From contig JADJQP010000006.1 of assembly GCA_016712665.1 (NCBI GenBank), positions 1 to 64,000 on the forward strand: a DNA stretch of 64,000 bases, read 5' to 3'. The position numbers and the translations under genes were made by a program. The notes beneath the pieces are model-generated. The model saw only the letters and a program-made list of their open reading frames with translations, did not search any database and was not told the DNA's origin. This document shows positions 1 through 9,672 of this stretch, piece by piece. The stretch is from Bacteroidota bacterium (GTDB taxonomy: Bacteria; Bacteroidota; Bacteroidia; Chitinophagales; Chitinophagaceae). Every line of letters begins with the position of its first letter. The first letter of the stretch is position 1.

Positions 1-1527
1 TAAATCATGCCTTTTCTCATTTTCAATATTCTTGAGCAAACGATAGGACCCCAATTGCCATTCGTTATTTTGTTCGTCAAGAGCCTTTAGACCTATTCCC
101 TTTATTTCTTCAGTCGATTTAAATGAAATGGGATTTTGGGATGCCCATTCATTGCATATACTTTTTGCAATGGGATGCGATGAATATTGTTCTAAAGAAA
201 AAACAAGGGTTTTAAAAGTTGCTTCGTCCATCGACGTTTCATAGGAGTCGATTTTCAAATTTCCGGTTGTGAGGGTGCCTGTCTTATCAAAAACAAAAGT
301 TTTGAGGTCTTTCATTTTCTCTAAGGTATCCCCTCCTTTTATTAAAATCCCTTTGCGAGCCGCTCTTCCAAGGCCCACCATTACGGCAGCCGGTGTTGCC
401 AATCCCATGGCACATGGACAAGCAATAACCATTACTGCAATGGTTCGCATCATACTATTTTCAATGCTATGATGAAATCCGAAGTAATTGACTAAAAAAG
501 TTAACACTGCAAAACCAACCACCAATGGAACAAATATCGCACTAATCCTATCTGCCAGTTTCTGCATGGGAGGTTTCGCAGCTTGCGCCTGGTTAACCAA
601 TTTAATAATATTTGACAAGGCGGTATTGCTACCGATTGCAGTGGCCTTCATTCTAATATTACCCTCTTTGATAATAGTACCACCGGTAACCTCATCTGCA
701 ATGCCCTTCATAATGGGAATACTTTCGCCGGTCATCATACTTTCATCCACAGCCGCGTTTCCTTTGAGGATTGTTCCGTCCACCGGTATTTTATCTCCTG
801 TATTCACCTGCAGCAAGTCATCTAACTTGACCTCATCATTGTCAATTTCCACAACACTTTCTTTTCCGATACTATCTATCAAAATCAAGTGGGTTTTTGT
901 TTTTTGATACTTCATCAATTCCTTTATTGAACTGGCTGTCGATTTCACCGCATATTCTTCTAAATAATTTCCGGCTAGTACCAAAGTGATGATGGAGGCA
1001 GTTGTTTCAAAAAACAAATACTGATGCGCATGTTCCGGATGCAAATACCAACCGGCGATACTGTAAAAAAATGCGGCGCTGGCTCCAATAAATACCAAAA
1101 CATCCATATTTGGGATTCCATTTTTTATGGATCGCAGGGCACTTTTTCCAAAATAAACTACTCCAATAAAATAAACCGGAATTGCCAAAATAAGCTGTGT
1201 AAGGGGTTGATGGAGCAAGGGCCAGGAAATGAACATATGCGCCATTAAGGGAATCCAAAAAAAAATTGAAATAAAAAAGAATATCTTCACTTGAGAAATT
1301 CCGACCACTTCCTTCTCCTCATCTTTCATCACTTTAAAACCTAACCTATCAATACCATCATACAATGTATTTACATCCACCAACTCTGGCACTACAAAAG
1401 ATACATCGCCGGTAGAAGCATTCGCACTGATTTGGCTGGCCCCCTTTTTACTCAAATAATTTGAAATCGTAAGCGCACAATTTCCACAGGTCATTCCTTC
1501 TACTTTACATTGAACGGCATTCTCCAT
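1..1527 (-). CDS. copA: Heavy-metal (Cu-type) P1B ATPase, 3' end beyond window
   Basis: Integral-membrane ATPase that exports Cu(+) or a related soft metal from the cytoplasm. Reading left from the ATG at 1527, the frame stays open for 509 codons to the window edge. An N-terminal HMA domain carries GMTCGNC (residues 11-17). Hydrophobic helices follow, then an actuator domain with a TGES motif, the membrane metal site ACPCAMG (CPC near residue 369), the phosphorylation motif DKTGTLT (Asp414) and the P1B-specific HP dipeptide in SSHPIA (near residue 450). The nucleotide-binding C-terminus lies outside the window. CPC with a single CxxC HMA fits Cu(+)-ATPases; the later-helix residues that would settle metal specificity are not visible. 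Family assignment is firm, metal identity is inferred. Confidence 0.93.
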   Translation of the reverse strand, partial: MENAVQCKVEGMTCGNCALTISNYLSKKGASQISANASTGDVSFVVPELVDVNTLYDGIDRLGFKVMKDEEKEVVGISQVKIFFFISIFFWIPLMAHMFISWPLLHQPLTQLILAIPVYFIGVVYFGKSALRSIKNGIPNMDVLVFIGASAAFFYSIAGWYLHPEHAHQYLFFETTASIITLVLAGNYLEEYAVKSTASSIKELMKYQKTKTHLILIDSIGKESVVEIDNDEVKLDDLLQVNTGDKIPVDGTILKGNAAVDESMMTGESIPIMKGIADEVTGGTIIKEGNIRMKATAIGSNTALSNIIKLVNQAQAAKPPMQKLADRISAIFVPLVVGFAVLTFLVNYFGFHHSIENSMMRTIAVMVIACPCAMGLATPAAVMVGLGRAARKGILIKGGDTLEKMKDLKTFVFDKTGTLTTGNLKIDSYETSMDEATFKTLVFSLEQYSSHPIAKSICNEWASQNPISFKSTEEIKGIGLKALDEQNNEWQLGSYRLLKNIENEKRHDL

Positions 1528-1594
1528 TACACGAAATTACGAAATAAATAATGGAGCTGATTCCATTTCAAGCTTTAGTTGCTATTTTTACAAA

Positions 1595-1955
1595 ATGACC
1601 CTTACCTTCCATATCTCCCAAATTGATGAGGTGGCCCAAAAAATCCTCATCCAGTATCCCAATGCCCGATGCTTTGCATTGTACGCAGAGATGGCAGGGG
1701 TAAAACGAGCTTATACGGGCTCTTTGCCGACAATTGGGCGTTACGGAAAACACCAGCAGTCCTACTTTTTCAATCATTAATGAATATATAGGACATCACA
1801 ATCAGGTAATTTATCATAGCGACTGGTATCGATTAAAAGGTGTTCAAGATGCCATTGAGGCAGGAGTGCAGGACATCTTAGAAAATCAAAATGCCTATTG
1901 TTTTGTGGAATGGCCTGAGATTGCGGAAGAGTTGCTCAACACGTGTCTGCATTAA
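1595..1955 (+). pseudogene. tsaE: tsaE, tRNA t6A-modification ATPase, frameshifted in Walker A
   Basis: TsaE is the small P-loop ATPase that works with TsaB/TsaD to make N6-threonylcarbamoyladenosine on tRNAs reading ANN codons. The first ~33 codons (MTLTFHISQIDEVAQ...) and the 3' part (GVTENTSSPTFSIINEY, then HSDWYRLKG and CFVEWPE) match the family's order: P-loop region, SSPTF motif, DxYRL-like motif and EWPE motif. They lie in different frames. Between about 1690 and 1728 the Walker A stretch (expected GEMGAGKT) reads in frame only after at least two small indels; AAA-ACG-AGC (KTS) and GCT-CTT-TGC-CGA-CAA (ALCRQ) are still recognisable. The 3' end is also uncertain, because the usual C-terminal strand after EWPE appears shifted. 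Sequencing error is likely since tsaE is normally essential, but true decay cannot be excluded. Confidence 0.8.
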
Positions 1956-2005
1956 AGTCATGAATTTCCCCGTGGATTTCAGACACAAGGATGCTAAAAA
2001 TTTAA

Positions 2006-4129
2006 TATATTTACAATGCTACCCATTTAGCTTCCGGCGAAATACAATACACCCATCTCAATGGATTAAACTACTATGTGAAGGTAAAAATGGTGAGAGA
2101 CTGCTCAGGGGCTCCTGCGCTTGGAAGTATTGTATTAAATTCCTATTCAGCAACCCTGATGCAAAATGTGAATACCAATCTTGGTTTAAATTTACTTCAG
2201 GGATACAATATCAGCGGATTTTGTCCCGGGCTTACCACTACTTGCTATGGTGGCGCCTATCCCGGATATGAAGTTTTATTTTATGAAGGCAATGTGACCC
2301 TTCCTGCAGTTGCGAATGACTGGGTTTTTTCAACCTCACATTGTTGCCGAAATAACGCACTGGACAACATTTTAAATCCGGGTGTACAAAATTTTGTATT
2401 AATGAGTACCCTTAACAACACGGGTGGTGTACCTCCAAATAACTCTGTTCAGTTTATGCTTGGTGACCAGTATCTTTTCAAAACCAATCAAACCTATAAC
2501 ACCAATTTGATAGCGAATGATATTGATGGAGATTCTTTGTCATATTCCGTTGTGACCCCCATTGCATCCATCACAAATGGCGTTCCCACCTACTGCAATT
2601 TTGTGAACCCATTTAATAACGCCAATCCTTTTCCCGGTAGTTTTACTTTAAACCCAAGTGATGGCAATCTTAGCTTTAATTGTAATGTGCAGGGTACTTT
2701 CGCTGTTGCTACTAAGGTAAACGAATATAGAAACGGTGTGCTGGTGGGAAGTGTCATTAAGGATATGCACTTAACCTTTATAGCTGATTCGCCCAATAAT
2801 CTACCTACATTAAGTGGGGTAAATGGTGGTCCCAATTATTTTACCTCAATCAATGTTTGTCCGGGAAATTCGCTGAGTTTCCCAGTGAATTCTGCAGACT
2901 TAGACCTTGGCGATTCGGTTTTCATTACCATGAATACCAATAATATTCCAGGCTCCACCCTCACTACTAGTAATGCGCCACAACAAGTGGGTACTTTTAC
3001 TTGGACCCCTTCCCCTGCAGATATTAGACCTCAGCCCTACGTTTTAGGGTTAAAGGCACGTGATAACCATTGCGATTTACTTGGCACCCAAAATTTTGCA
3101 TATCTCATTTATGTAAACCAGTGCAATCTTGATACCGTATGGCCTGGCGATGCCAATGCGGATTTTGTAGTAAATAATTATGACGTACTCAATCTCGGAC
3201 TCGCCTTTGGCGCAACGGGCGTGGTGCGACCGGGAGCTAATACAAGCTGGACTGCTCAGTATTGTGCCAACTGGGTTGATACATTTATTAATGGTGTTAA
3301 TTATAAACATGCAGATTGTGATGGAGACGGCGCTGTTGGCAATACCGACTGGGCGGTAGTTACTCTAAATTATGGACAGTTTCATCTTAAGAATAATCAA
3401 TTAGGTCGTTACAAAACAAGAGGTTTACCTGATTTGTTTTTTGACACCAATGGTTTGGAAGCCATACCCGGAACCACGTTACAAATACCCGTACATCTTG
3501 GTTCGGTGGGTTCACCTATGAATAGTATTTATGGCATTGCCGGAAAAATAATGGTGTCTAATACTTTGAGCAATAACATCACACTTTCCAATAGCACTTC
3601 ATGGATGGGGACCGCTGCCAATAGCTATCTCTTTCAAAAAAATAGCGGAGGATTCAATGCTACAGAATTTGCTTTGGTAAAAAAGGATCAGCAAGCGGTT
3701 AGCGGTAATGGTCAAATTGCTACTTTATCAGTACCTATAGATGCAAACGCAAGCATTGGAAGTGATCTCATTTTAGATTTCGCAAATCTCAAATTAATTG
3801 ATAATGAAGGAAAGGAAATTACAGATTACAATGTATTGAGCGATACCCTGAAAATTGTTTGGCCAACAAAAGTCAGCACAATAAATGAGCAAAGAGACAT
3901 AGAAATCTATCCAAATCCCGTTTCAGATGTGCTTACAGTTGAAATCCATACTAAAGAAATTGCATCCTATGAAATTGATATTTGTGATATCACCGGCAAA
4001 TCTATTTATACTCGTTTGATATCTGGGCAAAAGCACACCATAAATACGGCCTCATTTTCTAAAGGGGTGTATTTTGTCAAAATCGTTCATGATAAGGGAA
4101 CACGCTACTCTTATAAAATCAGCAAATAA
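2006..4129 (+). CDS. Secreted T9SS protein with dockerin-like repeats and cohesin-like domain, start missing
   Basis: Large surface or secreted protein. The frame is open from 2006, just after a TAA at 2003, and reads NATHLASGEIQYTHLNGL without a start codon; the first internal ATG is at 2078. In related Bacteroidota proteins an ATHLAGG-type motif directly follows the signal peptide, so about 20 N-terminal residues are missing or out of frame. The middle has two Ca-binding dockerin-like loops (GDANADFVVNNYDVL; DCDGDGAVGNTDWAVV). A ~110-residue beta-rich stretch resembling a cohesin-type sandwich follows. The C-terminus is a T9SS sorting domain (IYPNPVSDVL ... KGVYFVKIV). Its stop lies 4 nt from the convergent batE stop. 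Substrate or partner is unknown. Confidence 0.75.
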   Translation, partial: YIYNATHLASGEIQYTHLNGLNYYVKVKMVRDCSGAPALGSIVLNSYSATLMQNVNTNLGLNLLQGYNISGFCPGLTTTCYGGAYPGYEVLFYEGNVTLPAVANDWVFSTSHCCRNNALDNILNPGVQNFVLMSTLNNTGGVPPNNSVQFMLGDQYLFKTNQTYNTNLIANDIDGDSLSYSVVTPIASITNGVPTYCNFVNPFNNANPFPGSFTLNPSDGNLSFNCNVQGTFAVATKVNEYRNGVLVGSVIKDMHLTFIADSPNNLPTLSGVNGGPNYFTSINVCPGNSLSFPVNSADLDLGDSVFITMNTNNIPGSTLTTSNAPQQVGTFTWTPSPADIRPQPYVLGLKARDNHCDLLGTQNFAYLIYVNQCNLDTVWPGDANADFVVNNYDVLNLGLAFGATGVVRPGANTSWTAQYCANWVDTFINGVNYKHADCDGDGAVGNTDWAVVTLNYGQFHLKNNQLGRYKTRGLPDLFFDTNGLEAIPGTTLQIPVHLGSVGSPMNSIYGIAGKIMVSNTLSNNITLSNSTSWMGTAANSYLFQKNSGGFNATEFALVKKDQQAVSGNGQIATLSVPIDANASIGSDLILDFANLKLIDNEGKEITDYNVLSDTLKIVWPTKVSTINEQRDIEIYPNPVSDVLTVEIHTKEIASYEIDICDITGKSIYTRLISGQKHTINTASFSKGVYFVKIVHDKGTRYSYKISK

Positions 4130-4133
4130 GATC

Positions 4134-4871
4134 CTACAAACGTTTAAAGGCTGACGCAGGGATGGTTCCCACACGTCCGTCAGGAATTTTCACTTGCAAC
4201 ATTGCGCCTTTTCGCGCCATAAATTCTACTTCCGTACCTTCACTTAAGTCGATGGATAGTGCTTTTGAAGCGGAAACCAACAGTACATTATTTTGAATAA
4301 TGATTCCATGATAGTGCATTGTTTCTTGATAATATTTAGCAAATAAAAACAACGCGCTGAGTCCAGTTAATACCACAGCCGCATGAATATAGACTTGTTT
4401 TACAAAATGCTTCTTTAAAATATTTTTAATCGTTAAAAGCAGTATCGAAAGGATAAACAAAGCCATTGTGAGCACGGCCCACTTATTGACCGAAAAAAAA
4501 TTGTACGAATACTTCCACCACCGAACAAAAAATATATCCTCTGTTGCCTTAATGTTGTTCTTAATTCTTTTTTGAGCAAGTAACAGATTATCCTGATAGT
4601 TTACATTGTAATCTATTTGAAGGGCCTTCTTATAGCACCACACCGCCATCCCAATTTTATGAATTCGATAAAAGGCATTACCGGCGTTATAGTAGAGATC
4701 TGCATGGCAATATCCATCCGCAATCATCCGTTGATATAAATCGGCAGAGCTATCATATAATTTATTCCGATACAATTGATTGGCTTTTTCAAACATCAAA
4801 TTATCTTCCGAAAAAGCGGAAGCGCTACATACAACCAAAAAAGAAAATACAAGTGCTATTATTCTAATCAT
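4134..4871 (-). CDS. batE: BatE-like TPR/SH3 membrane protein
   Basis: Member of the Bacteroidota Bat (aerotolerance) protein set, anchored in the inner membrane with periplasmic domains. A signal peptide (MIRIIALVFSFLVVCSASAFS) precedes TPR-like helices (EKANQLYRNKLYDSSADLYQ; LYYNAGNAFYRIHKIGMAV). Two hydrophobic membrane segments lie around residues 130-180, and an SH3-like beta domain forms the C-terminus (GTEVEFMARKGAMLQVKIPDGRVGTIPASAF). Its ATG overlaps the batD stop as ATGA, so the two are translationally coupled. batA/B/C and moxR are not adjacent. The exact function of BatE is not settled; protein-protein interaction through the TPRs is inferred from the family. Confidence 0.85.
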   Translation of the reverse strand: MIRIIALVFSFLVVCSASAFSEDNLMFEKANQLYRNKLYDSSADLYQRMIADGYCHADLYYNAGNAFYRIHKIGMAVWCYKKALQIDYNVNYQDNLLLAQKRIKNNIKATEDIFFVRWWKYSYNFFSVNKWAVLTMALFILSILLLTIKNILKKHFVKQVYIHAAVVLTGLSALFLFAKYYQETMHYHGIIIQNNVLLVSASKALSIDLSEGTEVEFMARKGAMLQVKIPDGRVGTIPASAFKRL

Positions 4872-6878
4872 GACAACTCATCCTCCAATTTTCCAATTAA
4901 TTTATATGCATCACTATACGTTTGATGCATCCGCATACTGCCTGTTTCAGGAGCATACAAAGCCATTTCACATTCATCGGTAACCCGAAATAATTCCTCT
5001 TGCAATACAGGTGATACCTTTTTTTCACCTAATTTTTGAATCGCTACCTCTTTCGATAAGGTGGATAATGGTATTCCTAATTTATCGCTAAGGTATAACC
5101 AAACCGCTTTAGACGTTTCTTCGTAAAAAGAATTTTGTGCAGACATTTTTAAATATCTCTCGGCGGTTTCCAATCTCTTGAGTGCTATTTTATTGGCCTT
5201 CTTATTCTTAAACAAAACCACATTCTCTTGCAGTTTATCCTCCTTCTTTCTAAAGGCCAGTAAGCCCAAGTATGCTAACATTGGCACTGCAAAGCCCCCC
5301 CAATATAAGGGACTGCCCGGTAAATGGATCGGTTTTGATTTTTCGATCTTACGTACCTTTGAGTGAATATCATGGATATCACTGGGTAATTTGGCGCTGC
5401 TATTATCAACATCTTTTTCCTTGTTTCACATGAATGACATAAGATGGTGCGGTCAAGGTTTTATACTGTTTTAATTCCGGATCATAATATGAAAAGTCCG
5501 TTGCAGGAATCGTAAAGGTACCTGCACTTTGTGGTGCAAAATTATAGGTAAACTTTTTGTACCCTGCGATGATATTATTTCTGTTGGTAATGGTATCTGT
5601 TTGCTCTACATCAAAGGCATTGATTTCATTTGGAAATTGAATAATGGGTGCATTCATCAATTTCAAATTTCCGGTACCAGAAATTTTGAACGTGATACTA
5701 GCAACATCATCAGTACTTAATTCTGTTTTGTCAATGGTGCTTTCAAGTGTATAGCTACCAATGGCCCCATTAAAAGAAGGCGGTCGATTGCTTTCAGATA
5801 AGGCAGTGACATTGATTTTAATTGGAGTGCTTTTCAAATTCACTTTCACATCTTCATAATCGTAGGTGGTCATATACTGATTATCAAAATCCGGATCACT
5901 CATCATCATAGAACCAAAAAAGTGGTTAAGCACCGGATCATCGGCGAAAGGGTTCTCTTGCCTAACTCGCTTTGGTTTCAGTATACGTGCCATTCCGCTT
6001 GCCTCGGCCGGATCAAGTTCCAATGTACCAGACTGTGTTGGGAATAAGGCAGTTCGCTTAATTTCAAAAACCTGATATTCTTTCCCATTTACCACTTCCA
6101 ATTTGGGTTTCGGAATTTGTGGCAATTTAAAGTCCTGACTCCAAAATCCATTCAATGAAGGAAGCTTGGTTAGATTCATTTCCATGGGAACCCTTGTATA
6201 CAGTTTATAACTGGCAGTCACCTGCTCACCCACTATGGCCTGGGTTCGATCCACATCAACTTTTATAAATAAATTGTTGCCCAAATTATCCTTGGTAATT
6301 TCTGCTTGTGGTGCTGCTGCATTTTGCGATTGCCTTTGCTGTGGTATCATCTGACGCATGCCCCCGCTTCGTTGCAACATTTGCATCATTTGTTGTTGTT
6401 GTCGTTGCATGGCTGCAAATACATCTTCTTCAAAGGGATCCTGATCAAAAAAAGGATCGTCAAATGGGTTGCGAGATCGTCGTTGGGTTTGCGTTCGTAC
6501 AGTGCCTTCAATGACTGCGATTCCAACTGCATTTGACTTATACTCTCTTCCGTCAATACTGATAATACCAACAGGCAGAACGATACTTCCTTTTCGCTTC
6601 GCCTTAAAAACGTAGGTAATTTCAAGACTGACACTTCGCTCGCCGTTCATGATAGATATGCTACTGCTTTGTGACGGACCACCTACTACCTGCACATCTC
6701 TCAATTCATTTAAGGAAAAAGATTGCGCACGGTTTGCATTCTTTACCACATAACGCACTTCAAAAGCATCTTGTGTACCCACCTTGTTAGCTGCGGGCAT
6801 CACCTGAAATTCAATATCCTGCGCCACAACTGTAGCAGATGAAATAAAAAGAATCAGACTAGCAAATAGGGCTCTCAT
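4868..6878 (-). CDS. batD: BatD-like protein, split by one frameshift near 5420
   Basis: BatD proteins are large periplasmic proteins with a C-terminal membrane anchor, encoded with BatE. The best start is the ATG at 6878 (MRALFASLILFISSATVVAQ, signal peptide); a TTG two codons upstream is less likely. The frame runs through Ig-like periplasmic domains and a Gln/Met-rich loop around residues 155-190, then ends artificially after YVIHVKQGKRC. One indel in the A-run of GGAAAAAGAT (about 5418-5422) restores the reading into ...KLPSDIHDIHSKVRK, the membrane segment (PLYWGGFAVPMLAYLGLLAF) and a helical cytoplasmic tail to 4868. Both halves fit the family's order, so this is one gene with a homopolymer indel. 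It forms an operon with batE. Confidence 0.85.
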
Positions 6879-6951
6879 GGACAATTACAAATAGATTATC
6901 TGAGGGCAAATTTACTTTTTCCGTACCTGAAAATGACGTTAAAACTGTGTG

Positions 6952-6993
6952 AAAAAGAACGAAAGCGGGCGCATTATTGCCCCACTTCCGTTC
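6952..6993 (-). terminator. Intrinsic terminator after the cohesin-like gene
   Basis: Read on the minus strand, a GC-rich hairpin of about 13 pairs (GAACGGAAGTGGGGC against GCGCCCGCTTTCGTTC, with two G-T wobbles) is followed by a T5 run. It lies between the stop of the 7031-7939 gene and the start of batD, so batD-batE are probably transcribed separately. Confidence 0.7.
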
Positions 6994-7030
6994 CATAATT
7001 TTTCCATAATAAAGTGCTTAGCACAAGCGG

Positions 7031-7939
7031 TTACAGTTTCGAAAAGACATGGCTACTGGCCTGCTTTTCGCCGGTATCCAACTTGATAATATACATTCCC
7101 TTTTGCAGGGTATGTACATCCACAAGTATTGTGTTGCTTCCTTCTACTGTACTTATCTGACTGCTTTGAATAAGACGTCCTTGCATATCTATTATTTGGA
7201 TGGTTCCCACAGCGCTTGCCTTTGCGAAATAATTTACATGCAAATTATCGGTGACCGGATTGGGATATAGTTCCACCGAATACGGATTAGATAACAAGGA
7301 ATTTTCATTGTTAGCGCGGGCATTTTGCAAAGCTGAAGGATTGAGAATGGGACACTTTTCGGCAAAGGTTTCTATCATTTGATTGTCTACATGCAGGATG
7401 TGCGTTTCGCTACCTTCTGCAACCAAAACCATAAGGGCACAAGTAGTTTTTCCCTTGGCAAATGATTCTTGCAGATAAAAATTGGGATTGCTATTTGGCG
7501 TCCATGTATTGGAATTGTGAATTTTAAACCGACCCACTTTATAAGGCCTATTAGCCTGCAACTCAATGGCTCGCTCAAAGGGGGTATTTCCGGTAGTGAG
7601 TCGGGCTTGACTTTGTCCCTTTACTGCTGTTAGTGCAACAGCCATTTTTGGAACAAAAGTCCTCGATTTGTTATCGGCAGTGCGAAGCAACGAATAGGAA
7701 ATTTCACCTCCATTCACAATGGTCTCATCAAAGTTCACTCCAAATGAAAATCCCGCTAATTGAATGGTAGAGGCGCTGTTATTCACAACATATAAATCGT
7801 ACTCGATGGTGTTTGAACTGGTGCTGATATTTTTTAAACGCATACTTACTTGCGGATTGCAAAAAGCATTTGCCGCTGAAAATAGGAGCGCGAAACTCAA
7901 ACCCAGTTTTACTATAAATTTTTTTCGTATTGTGTTCAT
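7031..7939 (-). CDS. Secreted T9SS protein with cohesin-like beta-sandwich
   Basis: Secreted or surface protein of 302 residues with no assigned function. It has a signal peptide (MNTIRKKFIVKLGLSFALLFSAANAFC). A ~180-residue beta-rich domain follows (QVSMRLKNISTSSNTIEYDL ... FSFGVNFDETIVNGGEISYS) of the type used in Bacteroidota as a cohesin-like sandwich. The T9SS sorting domain is clear (LYPNPVTDNLHVNYFAK ... LQKGMYIIKLD). The neighbour on the same strand carries tandem dockerin repeats and no sorting domain, so a cohesin-dockerin-like partnership is possible but only inferred. A terminator follows the gene. Confidence 0.75.
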   Translation of the reverse strand: MNTIRKKFIVKLGLSFALLFSAANAFCNPQVSMRLKNISTSSNTIEYDLYVVNNSASTIQLAGFSFGVNFDETIVNGGEISYSLLRTADNKSRTFVPKMAVALTAVKGQSQARLTTGNTPFERAIELQANRPYKVGRFKIHNSNTWTPNSNPNFYLQESFAKGKTTCALMVLVAEGSETHILHVDNQMIETFAEKCPILNPSALQNARANNENSLLSNPYSVELYPNPVTDNLHVNYFAKASAVGTIQIIDMQGRLIQSSQISTVEGSNTILVDVHTLQKGMYIIKLDTGEKQASSHVFSKL

Positions 7940-8001
7940 GATAATTACTCTTTTAAATTGTTATAATATTAATTCTAATCAGTGCTATATGCTGATTTCA
8001 A

Positions 8002-8658
8002 TTACCATGGATGCCAAGTGTGAATAAAGGCACCAAGCGGATTGGTCTGAAAAATAGTCATATCTAAAATATCTACATTGCCATCACCATTTAAATCCGT
8101 TCTTTTACATCCGGAAGCAAAATTGAGTACATCGGTTTCGATAGCGTCATGATCTAACAAATCGATATTTCCATCACCATTCACATCACCGCAGTAAAAG
8201 GCCCAAACCCCAGGCTCTACTTCTTTCATATTGGCGGCATATGCTTTGTTGGCTGAAGTGGTAAAGTCGTAGTAGGTAGGATCCACTCCATTAAATCGAA
8301 CAGGCATACGTGAACAGGTTTCCAAACCATTCCGCGTATTTTTTACATCAATATAGTAATCGCCAAAAGTAAGTCCGGGATGTGATAAAATTACAGTGGC
8401 ATTTCCGGATGTGGTTAATGTAGCCAAACCGGTAGCCCGAATGGCGTACGGTGCAGTGGCGTTGCGAAGAAATACCTGTACGCGGTCGGTCATACCCGGA
8501 GTGGCCCAAGGACAGCCTTGATTTACGGCAGCTTCCGACATGGTGCCTCCGCCTAGGTAATAGCCTTGAATAAAACATTTTAAGTTAAGAGTAAAAGTTG
8601 CTGCGTTGGTATAGGCTGCTAAAGTGATAAAGCCTATCATTAAAATTATCTTTTTCAT
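8002..8658 (-). CDS. Secreted protein with C-terminal tandem dockerin repeats
   Basis: The start is placed at the ATG at 8658 because MKKIILMIGFITLAAYTNA is a clean signal peptide; the longer frame to 8721 adds only a basic, non-signal stretch. The mature part is a beta-rich domain (TFTLNLKCFIQGYYLGGG ...) that recurs in Bacteroidota secreted proteins. Two canonical type I dockerin calcium loops follow (GDVNGDGNIDLLDHDAI; TDLNGDGNVDILDMTIF). No YPNP-type sorting domain follows, so export beyond the periplasm or tethering by a partner is unclear. It lies upstream of the cohesin-like gene on the same strand and is divergent from the LytTR regulator. Function not recognised. Confidence 0.75.
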   Translation of the reverse strand: MKKIILMIGFITLAAYTNAATFTLNLKCFIQGYYLGGGTMSEAAVNQGCPWATPGMTDRVQVFLRNATAPYAIRATGLATLTTSGNATVILSHPGLTFGDYYIDVKNTRNGLETCSRMPVRFNGVDPTYYDFTTSANKAYAANMKEVEPGVWAFYCGDVNGDGNIDLLDHDAIETDVLNFASGCKRTDLNGDGNVDILDMTIFQTNPLGAFIHTWHPW

Positions 8659-8913
8659 TTTGTTTAAATTTATTTTTTTGTGAATGTTTTCGTGTTTTTT
8701 GTAACGTTTTATAAAGCGCAATTTGCTGCTTTAGAAACAAAGCTAGGGTGGCTTAAAAACCGGTTGTTGATGAATTTTGTAGAGGATACTCGCTAACATG
8801 ACATGAAGTAGTTTTGTTCGATAGAATTTGCTTTTCGATATAAAGGAATGCCACTATTTTTTATCTTCCCTTATTTGCTTTACTTTCGGTACTTCATATT
8901 TTACGAACGGCAA

Positions 8914-9663
8914 ATGAACCGATTAAATGCATTAATTATTGACGATGAACAAGATGCTTGCAAAAACATTGAACATCTTTTGCAAAAACATTTTGATACG
9001 GAAATTTCAATAATTTCTTCAGCCTATACTACCAAGCAGGCAAGACTGTGTATGGATCAACACGATATTCAACTTTTTTTTGTAGATATTGAAATGCCGG
9101 TTGAGTCCGGAATCGAATTTGTGCATAAATATGCCGATAGGATAACAAATGTAGTATTTGTAACTGCTTTCGATCAATATGCTATCGAGGCCTTCAAACT
9201 CCATGCATTAGATTATATTCTCAAGCCAATTGATGAAGAAGAATTCGTACAATCTGTGCAACATATATTAAGGCATAAAGTTTCCCTATCTACAAAAGAA
9301 ATTGCGCAATTATCGAAAGACATCCAAACCAAAAATCAAATCGAAAGTTTAACCTTGCGCGACAAACAGCAGGTAACGTTGGTACCACTGTCCAATCTAC
9401 TGTATATCGAGGCAGAAAAATCATATAGCAAAATCGTTTTCACCGAAGGAAATTACCTCAAAACGTTTTACGCAAGTCATCATTTAGCATATTATGAAGA
9501 ATTGCTGGAACATCGGTCTTTTATTAGAGTCCACAAATCCTTTTTGGTCAACAAAACTTCCATCAGTAAATACAGTTTTAGCGATTCGTTTCTCATCTTG
9601 AAAAACAACTGTACAATCCCGGTTTCGAGAAGAAGGCAAGCCAGTTTATTAAAGGAACTATAA
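8914..9663 (+). CDS. LytTR-family response regulator
   Basis: Cytoplasmic DNA-binding response regulator. The receiver domain has the acidic pocket DDE (residues 10-12), phospho-acceptor Asp58 in FFVDIEMP, a switch Thr/Ala pair in FVTAFDQ and Lys in YILKPID. The second half is a LytTR domain (LTLRDKQQVTLVPLSNLLYI ... FIRVHKSFLVN). I chose the ATG at 8914, because the receiver begins immediately after it and the upstream extension is hydrophobic and atypical. The kinase gene starts 9 nt downstream, so the two form a LytS/LytT-like pair. Divergent transcription from the dockerin-protein gene makes that secreted cluster a candidate target; this is inference. Confidence 0.92.
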   Translation: MNRLNALIIDDEQDACKNIEHLLQKHFDTEISIISSAYTTKQARLCMDQHDIQLFFVDIEMPVESGIEFVHKYADRITNVVFVTAFDQYAIEAFKLHALDYILKPIDEEEFVQSVQHILRHKVSLSTKEIAQLSKDIQTKNQIESLTLRDKQQVTLVPLSNLLYIEAEKSYSKIVFTEGNYLKTFYASHHLAYYEELLEHRSFIRVHKSFLVNKTSISKYSFSDSFLILKNNCTIPVSRRRQASLLKEL

Positions 9664-9672
9664 AATGAAACC

